Assembly (NCBI GenBank): GCA_002375465.1
Contig: DFLT01000017.1
Location: forward strand, 62,001 to 126,000
Reading direction: 5' to 3'
DNA: 64,000 nucleotides
From: Alphaproteobacteria bacterium UBA3612
Lineage (GTDB): Bacteria; Pseudomonadota; Alphaproteobacteria; Sphingomonadales; Sphingomonadaceae
Numbering within the stretch: the stretch's first letter is position 1; every line of letters begins with the position of its first letter. Positions 24,580-31,199 of the stretch are shown one piece after another. Under the pieces are notes generated by a model. The model was given only the letters and a program-made list of their open reading frames with translations. It was not told the DNA's origin and ran no database searches. Made by a program: the position numbers and the translations under genes.

Positions 24580-25764
24580 CTAAACCTTGCGACGGCGACG
24601 CAGGGTGCCCACCAAAGCCAGTCCGGCGACAAACAGACCGACCGCAGCCGGTGCCGGTACGGCGACGGCGGTGCTGGAAACATTGCCAATACCGGCAAGG
24701 TGACGCGAAGGCTGCGCGACATCTTCGAAGGGCGGCAGATCGCCAATGGGAAGGGCCGCAGACGGTCCGCCTTCGATCGGCGTCAGCAAATCTGCCGCGG
24801 TCGTTACGACATGCGGCCCACGCACCAGTTCGACCCTGCCCGCCGCCGCCGTCAGGGCGTTTTCGTGCAGCTCTATCTCTACATCGGTACGATTTTCGAT
24901 GAACGTGTTGGTGCCGGAGGCGCGATAATTGGTGAAGCTGTTATTGCCGATAAAGACGAACCCATCGGGATTGACGAATTGCCCGCCCTTGTAGCGTTCA
25001 AAGCCATAGGCAATGGCAGTGTTGGAGGGGCTGTTCGCCCCCTTGATAAGTTCCGAATCCTCAACGACCAGCTGTCCGCCCTCCGGCACGTCGATCAAAT
25101 AACTGGAGGTTCCCTGACGACCGTCCAGCGTCACGTCGCGGATGGTCGTGCGAAGCGCGCGCGATTTGACCAGATGCCCTGTTACGTTCTTTGAAAAGGT
25201 GGAATCCTCGACCACCAGTTCCCCGATGCTGTTGCCGACATAAAGACCATGGGTCAGAACGCCCGACCCGCCGGGGCTGTAGAAATCGTGGAATTGTGAA
25301 TTCCGCACGGTCAAGGTGCTCTCGGGATCGCTGGAACCGACGAGAATGCCGTGCTCCGCCTTGCCGAAGCTGCTGTTCAGCACCGTCAGATTGCGGCCCT
25401 GCATACGGATGCCGGCGCCGTTCTGATCCCGCACGAAGGCATTCTGGAAACGCAGACCGTCGATCGTGATGTTCTGGCCATCCGTGACGAACAGGGCCTT
25501 TCCGGCAACAGTACCGCCCGACACAATGACGCTGCCCGCCGCCGCGCCGGGCGCTGTGCGGATGAGGAGGTTGTCGGCATTCCATTGCGCCCCTTGGGTA
25601 TAGGTGCCCGCATCAATCTCAATAACGTCTCCCGCGCGGGCGGCACTGGCGGCCGCAGGCAAGGTTTTCAGCGCGCGGGTCGGCCCGACCTGCAGGGTGG
25701 CCGCCTGCGCGGCGAAAGGCAGCAATATTGTAACGGTACATGAAATCAGGGTTTTGCGGCCCAT
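24580..25764 (-). CDS. Secreted beta-helix protein with VPAPA-type PEP-CTERM anchor
   Basis: 394 residues. N-terminal signal peptide (MGRKTLISCTVTILLPFAAQA). The middle is a right-handed parallel beta-helix of the pectate-lyase/NosD kind, with repeats of the form ITIDGLRFQNA, LTVLNSSFGKAE, LTVRNSQFHDF, LVVEDSTFSKN and LVVEDSELIKG. The C-terminus is a sorting signal: VPAPA (369-373), a hydrophobic helix and RRRR, the variant of PEP-CTERM recognised by exosortase. ATG 25764 has GGAG upstream; a longer frame to 25818 exists. Possibly a polysaccharide-related surface protein; catalytic residues cannot be assigned. No exosortase gene in the window. Confidence 0.85.
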   Translation of the reverse strand: MGRKTLISCTVTILLPFAAQAATLQVGPTRALKTLPAAASAARAGDVIEIDAGTYTQGAQWNADNLLIRTAPGAAAGSVIVSGGTVAGKALFVTDGQNITIDGLRFQNAFVRDQNGAGIRMQGRNLTVLNSSFGKAEHGILVGSSDPESTLTVRNSQFHDFYSPGGSGVLTHGLYVGNSIGELVVEDSTFSKNVTGHLVKSRALRTTIRDVTLDGRQGTSSYLIDVPEGGQLVVEDSELIKGANSPSNTAIAYGFERYKGGQFVNPDGFVFIGNNSFTNYRASGTNTFIENRTDVEIELHENALTAAAGRVELVRGPHVVTTAADLLTPIEGGPSAALPIGDLPPFEDVAQPSRHLAGIGNVSSTAVAVPAPAAVGLFVAGLALVGTLRRRRKV

Positions 25765-25955
25765 CCGAACTCTCCAAACAAAAAACAGTTCGCCCCCCGG
25801 CAGCAGCAGCGCCGACACCCGGCCAGACCGCTATTGAGAGGGTCAATCGGCGAAATATGTCACGGCGTACATAGCCGCGCGACGAACTGTGGGGCGTATC
25901 CGACGTTACGCCGCCGCCACTTTCATGCGGCGCGCCGATCTGGCAGAAGCGTGGC

Positions 25956-26384
25956 ATGGATATTCGAAAGCTGGACGGCGCCGCCTCGGCCGCGCCGCAA
26001 ATCACGCCCGCCGACATTGCCGAAATCAAGGCGGCAGGATTTCGCGGCCTGATTAATAACAGGCCCGATCACGAGGATAAGGGGCAGCCCACCAATGCGG
26101 AAATCGCCGCGGCGGCGGCGGACGCCGGCCTGAGCTATGCCCATGTGCCGCTGGGGCGCGAGCCGATGACCGAAGCGCTGGTGAAGGATATGCGCGAGGC
26201 GCTGAACCGGGTGGGAGAGCCCGCCCTGATGTTCTGCCGTTCGGGTACGCGGTCCACGACGCTGTGGGCGCTGGCGGAAGCCGGTGAAGGGCGCGACGTC
26301 GACGAAATCATCAAGCTGGCGGCAGATGCAGGCTATGATTTGGCGCCGATGCGCAACACGCTGGAGACGCTCGCGAAGCGGTGA
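25956..26384 (+). CDS. TIGR01244-family protein (beta-lactamase-hydrolase-like fold)
   Basis: 142-residue protein of the DUF442/BLH family, related to protein tyrosine phosphatases and rhodaneses. The active loop CRSGTRS lies at 94-100 with Cys94 as presumed nucleophile; the N-terminal motif GFRGLINNRPDHED is also typical. Members are annotated as sulfur transferases or phosphatase-like proteins and are sometimes fused to persulfide dioxygenases; activity here is not established. The 190-bp upstream gap is shared with the divergent beta-helix gene and shows nothing definite. Confidence 0.85.
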   Translation: MDIRKLDGAASAAPQITPADIAEIKAAGFRGLINNRPDHEDKGQPTNAEIAAAAADAGLSYAHVPLGREPMTEALVKDMREALNRVGEPALMFCRSGTRSTTLWALAEAGEGRDVDEIIKLAADAGYDLAPMRNTLETLAKR

Positions 26385-26425
26385 GCGGGGCGGACGCTGG
26401 CGTAGACATGAGCGAGGCCGCGAAC

Positions 26426-26854
26426 ATGGAGGGACGCCTGTCGATCGGCCGAGGCCTGTCGATCGGCGAGGATGAGCTGAAGGAAAGCTTCGTCCGTGCC
26501 TCTGGCCCGGGTGGGCAGAACGTCAACAAGGTATCGACCGCCATCTCGCTGCGCTTCGACCTGACCGCATCAGCGCTGCCTGAACCCGTGAAACGCCGCG
26601 CCGCCAGTGCCGCCGGCCAGCGCCTGACCAAGGCGGGCGAGATCGTCATGCGCGCCGATACGCACCGCACGCTGGCGGCCAATCGGGAGGCCGCGCGTGC
26701 ACGTCTGCTGGCGCTGCTGACCGAGGCCGCAATCCCTCCGCGGTTCCGGGTGAAGACGAAACCCAGCCGGTCCGCACGGGCGAAGCGGGTTGACCGAAAG
26801 GTGGTACGGGGCCGGAAAAAGGCTCTGCGACAGCGGCCCCCCGGGGACGAATGA
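26426..26854 (+). CDS. arfB: Peptidyl-tRNA hydrolase ArfB (ribosome rescue)
   Basis: Releases peptides from stalled ribosomes. The catalytic GGQ loop lies in VRASGPGGQNVNKVST about 30 residues in, and the C-terminus is a basic tail (KPSRSARAKRVDRKVVRGRKK) that enters the empty mRNA channel. I prefer ATG 26426 (142 residues) because GAGG lies eight bases upstream; ATG 26408 and a GTG at 26381 overlapping the previous stop are alternatives. Just after the start, LSIG occurs twice (RLSIGRGLSIGEDEL) from a short in-frame duplication. A strong terminator follows. Confidence 0.92.
   Translation: MEGRLSIGRGLSIGEDELKESFVRASGPGGQNVNKVSTAISLRFDLTASALPEPVKRRAASAAGQRLTKAGEIVMRADTHRTLAANREAARARLLALLTEAAIPPRFRVKTKPSRSARAKRVDRKVVRGRKKALRQRPPGDE
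26436..26470 (+). repeat. In-frame tandem duplication in arfB
   Basis: GCCTGTCGATCGGCCGAG (26436-26453) is followed directly by GCCTGTCGATCGGCGAG (26454-26470), one base shorter. The 18-bp spacing keeps the reading frame and doubles LSIG at the protein N-terminus. Looks like a recent slippage event. Confidence 0.7.
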
Positions 26855-26892
26855 AACCGGCGGCGGTGCCAGCCACTTCATGACATAAAAAA

Positions 26893-26929
26893 GGGGCCGG
26901 GCAGCTGTTGCCGCCCGGCCCCCGTTTTT
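26893..26929. terminator. Bidirectional intrinsic terminator between arfB and amtB
   Basis: Perfect 10-bp stem GGGGCCGGGC (26893-26902) / GCCCGGCCCC (26913-26922) with a 10-base loop, T5 on the plus side (26925-26929) and an A-run on the other side (26887-26892), so it can end both arfB and the convergent amtB transcript. Confidence 0.88.
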
Positions 26930-26944
26930 CAGCAGTATCGGACC

Positions 26945-28285
26945 CTAGTAGTTGTAGGCCCGTTCGCCATGTTCCGCGAGGTCGAGACCTTCGCGTTCCG
27001 CCTCTGCGGTGACCCGGCCACCGGTGACGGCCTTGGCGATGAAGGCGGCGATTGCGGTACCGACCGCAGCCCAGACGATGGCCACCAGGACGGCAACGAT
27101 CTGGATGCCCACCTGCGAACCCATGGCGGTGGAGCCATCGCCCGGCCCGCCGATGAAGGGCTGGTAGACAATGCCCGTACCGATGGCGCCGACGATGCCG
27201 CCGACCCCGTGAATGCCAAAGGCGTCCAGCGAGTCGTCGAAGCCCATCTTCGGCTTCAGTACACTGACCACGAAGAAGCAGACGATCGAGGCAGCGGCGC
27301 CGAGGATTATGGCACCGAACGGTCCGCTATTGCCCGCCGCCGGGGTGACGGCGACCAGACCGGCAATGACGCCGGAGCAGAAACCGAGCGCAGAGCCCTT
27401 GCGACCGGTAAGCTTCTCCGTGAGCATCCAGAACAGGCCACCCGCAGCCGTCGCGACGAAGGTGTTGATCATCGCCAGGCCGGCAAAGCCGTCCGCCTCA
27501 AGCTCCGATCCGGCGTTGAAGCCGAACCAGCCCACCCACAGAAGACCGGTACCGATCATCGTCATGGTCAGGGAGTGCGGCGGCATCCGCTCGGACGGAT
27601 AACCAGCGCGCTTGCCGAAGATCAGAGCAGCGACCAGCGCCGACACACCGGCATTGATGTGTACGACCGTGCCGCCCGCAAAATCGAGCGCGCCCATTTC
27701 GAACAACAGGCCGCCGCCCGCCCACACCATGTGCGCGATGGGGAAATAGGTGATCGTCAGCCAGATGACCGTGAAAACCATGACGGCGGAGAACTTCGTA
27801 CGCTCCACGATGCCGCCCAGAACCAGCGCGGCGGTGATCGCGGCAAAGGTCATCTGGAAGGAAATGAAGACATATTCCGAAATCACTTCGTCAGAGAAGG
27901 TCGCCGCCGTCGAATCCGGCGTGACTCCCACGAGGAAGAACTTGCCCCACGAAACGAAGGAATTCCCCTCTGGACCGAAGGCCATGCCATAGCCCCACAT
28001 GACCCAGACCAGCATGGCGAGTGCCGCGACGGCCCCAACCTGCGTCATCGTCGACAGCATGTTCTTTGTGCGGACGAGGCCGCCATAGAACAGGGCGAGG
28101 CCGGGAATGATCATCAGAAGGACGAGGATCGTTGCCGTCATCATCCATGCATTATTGCCAGGATTCGGCACGGCGACGGTTTCGGCCGCGGGCGCAATGG
28201 CGGCGACCCCCTCCTGCGCCCAGGCCGGAAGAGCGGCGAACGCCCCCAGGGCCAGCGCGGTTGCTGAGCGAATTGTTCGTGTCAT
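26945..28285 (-). CDS. amtB: Ammonium transporter
   Basis: 446-residue AmtB channel with a signal-like first segment and 11 hydrophobic helices, conducting ammonium/ammonia across the inner membrane. The twin histidines of the pore are visible in GGTVVHINAGVSALV and DAFGIHGVGGIVG; FYGGLVRTKN and GWFGFNAGS are also conserved. ATG 28285 follows AAAGGGGGAAA. It is the second gene of glnK-amtB, 19 bp after glnK, the standard pair in which uridylylation-sensitive GlnK plugs AmtB when nitrogen is abundant. Confidence 0.96.
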   Translation of the reverse strand: MTRTIRSATALALGAFAALPAWAQEGVAAIAPAAETVAVPNPGNNAWMMTATILVLLMIIPGLALFYGGLVRTKNMLSTMTQVGAVAALAMLVWVMWGYGMAFGPEGNSFVSWGKFFLVGVTPDSTAATFSDEVISEYVFISFQMTFAAITAALVLGGIVERTKFSAVMVFTVIWLTITYFPIAHMVWAGGGLLFEMGALDFAGGTVVHINAGVSALVAALIFGKRAGYPSERMPPHSLTMTMIGTGLLWVGWFGFNAGSELEADGFAGLAMINTFVATAAGGLFWMLTEKLTGRKGSALGFCSGVIAGLVAVTPAAGNSGPFGAIILGAAASIVCFFVVSVLKPKMGFDDSLDAFGIHGVGGIVGAIGTGIVYQPFIGGPGDGSTAMGSQVGIQIVAVLVAIVWAAVGTAIAAFIAKAVTGGRVTAEAEREGLDLAEHGERAYNY

Positions 28286-28304
28286 GAAATTTCCCCCTTT
28301 TAGC

Positions 28305-28643
28305 CTAGAGCGCGGTTTCGGCGGTCTCGCCGGTGCGAATACGCAGCGCGCCCTCCACATCCAACGTGAAGATCTTGCCGTCGCCGATGGAGCCGGTGTT
28401 CGCGACCTGTGCGATGGTTTCGACCACGCGCGGTGCCAGATCGGTGGGTGCCACGATCTCCAGCTTCAGCTTTGGCACCATGGTCACCTGATATTCGGCG
28501 CCTCGATACACCTCGGTATGACCTTTTTGACGGCCGTACCCCTTCACCTCCGATACGGTCAGCCCTGCGATCCCGACGCCTTCCAGCGCCTCTCGGACCT
28601 CATCGAGCTTGAACGGCTTGATGATCGCGATGATGAGTTTCAC
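28305..28643 (-). CDS. glnK: Nitrogen regulatory PII protein
   Basis: 112-residue PII signal protein. The T-loop contains Y51, the uridylylation site, in TEVYRGAEYQVTMVPK; the C-terminal PII signature GSIGDGKIFTLDV is present. It senses ATP/ADP and 2-oxoglutarate and inhibits AmtB by direct binding. Starts with GTG 28643 preceded by AAAAGGGGG; the longer frame to 28736 adds unrelated residues. Preceded by a sigma-54-like promoter, as expected for nitrogen control. GlnK is preferred over GlnB because of linkage to amtB. Confidence 0.94.
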   Translation of the reverse strand: MKLIIAIIKPFKLDEVREALEGVGIAGLTVSEVKGYGRQKGHTEVYRGAEYQVTMVPKLKLEIVAPTDLAPRVVETIAQVANTGSIGDGKIFTLDVEGALRIRTGETAETAL

Positions 28644-28657
28644 GGATGCACCCCCTT

Positions 28658-28699
28658 TTCGTGCTGGTTGTTGACGAATGGGGAGAAGGCCAGCACGAA
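28658..28699. repeat. 10-bp perfect inverted repeat in the glnK promoter
   Basis: TTCGTGCTGG (28658-28667) and CCAGCACGAA (28690-28699) are exact inverted copies 22 bp apart. The upstream arm overlaps the -12 element of the sigma-54-like promoter, and the pair spans the expected start of transcription, so it is a candidate operator rather than an RNA hairpin. Confidence 0.6.
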
Positions 28700-28707
28700 C
28701 CATGCCA
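28692..28707 (-). promoter_or_regulatory. Sigma-54-like promoter of glnK-amtB
   Basis: Minus strand TGGCATGGTTCGTGCT: GG and GC separated by exactly 10 bases, with TGGCA at -24 and TGCT at -12 (consensus TGGCAC-N5-TTGCW). Predicted start near 28680, about 37 bases before the GTG. I could not pick out clear NtrC enhancer sites upstream. Confidence 0.6.
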
Positions 28708-28772
28708 GTTCCACCAACTGCGCTGCACCGCAGCAAAACCGGTCCCGAACGCGTTCACAATTGATTAGGGAA

Positions 28773-28801
28773 TTGGCAGACAAAAATTTGTGCACAAGAA
28801 T
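28773..28801 (+). promoter_or_regulatory. Candidate promoter of lysC with overlapping palindrome
   Basis: TTGGCA (28773-28778), 17-bp spacer, AAGAAT (28796-28801). The palindrome TTGTGCACAA (28788-28797) covers the spacer and start of the -10, a possible repressor site. The -10 match is moderate. Confidence 0.35.
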
Positions 28802-28869
28802 CGGGCATTTTACGCCCTCTGGCAGTGCTCTCTTCACAATCGGCCTTTGCGCCCCTACAGGCGTCCCCC

Positions 28870-30117
28870 ATGGCACGCATCGTTATGAAATTCGGCGGCA
28901 CATCCATGGCCGGGCTGGAGCGCATCCGCGCCGCAGCCGAACGTGTGAAGCGAGAGGCCGAGGCCGGCAATGAAGTTGCCGTCGTCGTTTCGGCGATGGC
29001 GGGGGAAACCGACCGGCTGGTGAATTTCTGCCGAGAGGCAGCACCGCTGCACGATTCGTCGGAATATGACGTCGTCGTCTCCTCCGGCGAACAGGTCACG
29101 GCGGGACTGCTGGCGATCGTCCTGCAATCCATGGGGCTGCAGGCGCGGTCCTGGCTGGGCTGGCAGATGCCGCTCCATACATCGCCTACCCACGCTGCTG
29201 CGCGTATTCGCGGCATGGCGACGGAGCGCGTGGTGGAATCCATGCAGGCCGGCGTCATCGCGACAATCCCGGGCTTTCAGGGGCTGGCGGAAACCGGCCG
29301 CGTCACCACACTGGGCCGGGGCGGCTCCGACACCAGCGCCGTTGCGGTCGCCGCCGCGCTGAAGGCGGATCGCTGCGACATTTATACCGATGTCGACGGC
29401 GTCTATACCACCGACCCGCGCATCGTTCCGCGTGCGCGGAAACTTGAAAAGATCACCTTCGAGGAAATGCTGGAACTTGCCTCCGTCGGGGCCAAGGTCC
29501 TGCAGACGCGCTCCGTAGAGCTTGCCATGAAGGAAAAGGTGAAGCTGCGCGTGCTGTCCAGTTTCCGGGACGCGCCGGGCACCGACATCGTATCAGAAGA
29601 AGAAATCGGACATCTAATGGAAGACCAGCTGATCACCGGCATCGCCTATAGCCGCGACGAGGCGGAGGTGACGCTGACCCGCGTTGCCGACAAGCCCGGA
29701 GCGGTCGCGGCGATCTTCAAGCCGCTCGCCAAGCACGAAGTCAATGTCGACATGATCATCCAGAACATTGCCGACGCAGAGGGGCGCACCGACGTAACCT
29801 TCACCATCGCGCGTTCGGAGATTCCGCGCGTCATGGAGATGCTGGCGGCCGCGCGCGAAGAGATCGGCTATGAAAATCTGAGCTATGACGACAAGGTGTC
29901 GAAGCTGTCCGTCGTCGGCGTCGGCATGAAGAGCCATACGGGCGTCGCATCGACCATGTTCTCCGCCCTTGGCGAACGCGGCATCAACATCGCGTCGATC
30001 AGCACCTCCGAAATCAAGATCAGCGTCCTGATCGCAGAGGAATATATCGAGCTGGCCGTCCGCGTGCTGCATTCGGCCTATGGCCTCGATTCGCCGGACG
30101 TGGACGAAACGGCGTGA
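28870..30117 (+). CDS. lysC: Aspartate kinase
   Basis: 415-residue aspartokinase, first step of Lys/Thr/Met and diaminopimelate synthesis. The N-terminal kinase domain shows VMKFGGTSMA (Lys7), VVVSSGEQVTAGLLA, TTLGRGGSDTSAVA and DVDGVYTTDPR; the C-terminal part has two ACT domains (VADKPGAVAAIFKPLA and VGVGMKSHTGVASTMF, with NIASISTSEIKISVLI), where lysine and threonine usually exert feedback inhibition. ATG 28870; the frame is open 15 codons upstream. Its stop overlaps the GTG of the next gene. Confidence 0.96.
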   Translation: MARIVMKFGGTSMAGLERIRAAAERVKREAEAGNEVAVVVSAMAGETDRLVNFCREAAPLHDSSEYDVVVSSGEQVTAGLLAIVLQSMGLQARSWLGWQMPLHTSPTHAAARIRGMATERVVESMQAGVIATIPGFQGLAETGRVTTLGRGGSDTSAVAVAAALKADRCDIYTDVDGVYTTDPRIVPRARKLEKITFEEMLELASVGAKVLQTRSVELAMKEKVKLRVLSSFRDAPGTDIVSEEEIGHLMEDQLITGIAYSRDEAEVTLTRVADKPGAVAAIFKPLAKHEVNVDMIIQNIADAEGRTDVTFTIARSEIPRVMEMLAAAREEIGYENLSYDDKVSKLSVVGVGMKSHTGVASTMFSALGERGINIASISTSEIKISVLIAEEYIELAVRVLHSAYGLDSPDVDETA

Positions 30118-31115
30118 GCCACCCGCACCTCGATGCCGCAATGAAGCGCGGCACGGAGTTTCTGGGTTCCCGCTATGCCATCATGGGCGGGGCGATGTCC
30201 TGGGTGTCTGAACGCAATCTGGTGTCGGCAATTTCCAATGCAGGCGGTTTCGGCATGATCGCCTGCGGTGCGATGGACCCGTCCATGCTGGAAAAGGAAA
30301 TCGCCGAGACGGCGAAGCGCACCGACCGGCCCTTTGGGGTCAATCTGATCACCATGCACCCGCAGCTGATGGAACTGATCGACGTCTGCGGCGCCGCCGG
30401 GGTCAGTCATATCGCGCTGGCCGGCGGTCTGCCGCCCAAGGGGTCGATCGACGCGATCAAGGGCAAGGGCGCAAAGCTGATATGCTTCGCGCCCGCGCTG
30501 AGCCTCGCCAAGAAGCTGGTTCGATCCGGTGTCGATGCGCTGGTCGTGGAAGGCATGGAAGCAGGTGGTCATATCGGCCCCGTGACGACGACCGTGCTGG
30601 CACAGGAGATCCTGCCGGAAATCACCGAAGTCCCCATCTTCGTTGCCGGCGGCATCGGCCGCGGCCGCGCCATCGCCGCCTTTCTGGAAATGGGCGCGGC
30701 AGGCGTCCAGTTGGGCACGAGATTCGTCTGCGCGCATGAAAGCATCGCCCATGCGAATTTCAAGAAGGCGTTTATTCGCGCCTCTGCCCGCGATGCGATC
30801 ACCAGCGTACAGCTGGACAGCCGCCTGCCCGTCATCCCGGTACGCGCGCTGAAAAACCGCGCGTCGGAGGAATTCACCGCAAAGCAGCGTGACGTCGCGG
30901 GACAGCTGGACCGCCAGGAAGTCGAGATGATGGAAGCGCAGCTGCAGATCGAACATTATTGGGCGGGCGCCCTGCGCCGCGCCGTCATCGACGGTGACGT
31001 TGAAACCGGCAGCGTCATGGCAGGCCAGAGCGTTGGCATGGTAAAGGGCGAGGCGTCGACAGCGGATATCGTCGCCGAATTGTGCGACGAGGCGGAAACC
31101 GCGCTGGCCGCCTGA
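30114..31115 (+). CDS. NAD(P)H-dependent flavin oxidoreductase (nitronate monooxygenase family)
   Basis: 333-residue FMN-dependent TIM-barrel protein of the 2-nitropropane dioxygenase / FabK family. Visible: ISNAGGFGMIACGAM near the N-terminus, ALVVEGMEAGGHIGPV with the family His, and VPIFVAGGIGRGRAIAAFLEMGAAGVQLGTRF in two stretches for phosphate binding. Reaction in vivo unknown: nitronate oxidation and enoyl reduction are both known in the family. GTG 30114 sits in the lysC stop (GTGA), giving tight translational coupling to aspartate kinase. Confidence 0.9.
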   Translation: MSHPHLDAAMKRGTEFLGSRYAIMGGAMSWVSERNLVSAISNAGGFGMIACGAMDPSMLEKEIAETAKRTDRPFGVNLITMHPQLMELIDVCGAAGVSHIALAGGLPPKGSIDAIKGKGAKLICFAPALSLAKKLVRSGVDALVVEGMEAGGHIGPVTTTVLAQEILPEITEVPIFVAGGIGRGRAIAAFLEMGAAGVQLGTRFVCAHESIAHANFKKAFIRASARDAITSVQLDSRLPVIPVRALKNRASEEFTAKQRDVAGQLDRQEVEMMEAQLQIEHYWAGALRRAVIDGDVETGSVMAGQSVGMVKGEASTADIVAELCDEAETALAA

Positions 31116-31199
31116 CCGCCTGACAGCCGCCCAGCAGGGCGGAAACCACGAACGATAGCGCAATAGCGGCGCGCGGGGCGCTCTGCTACACCGGCTGTC

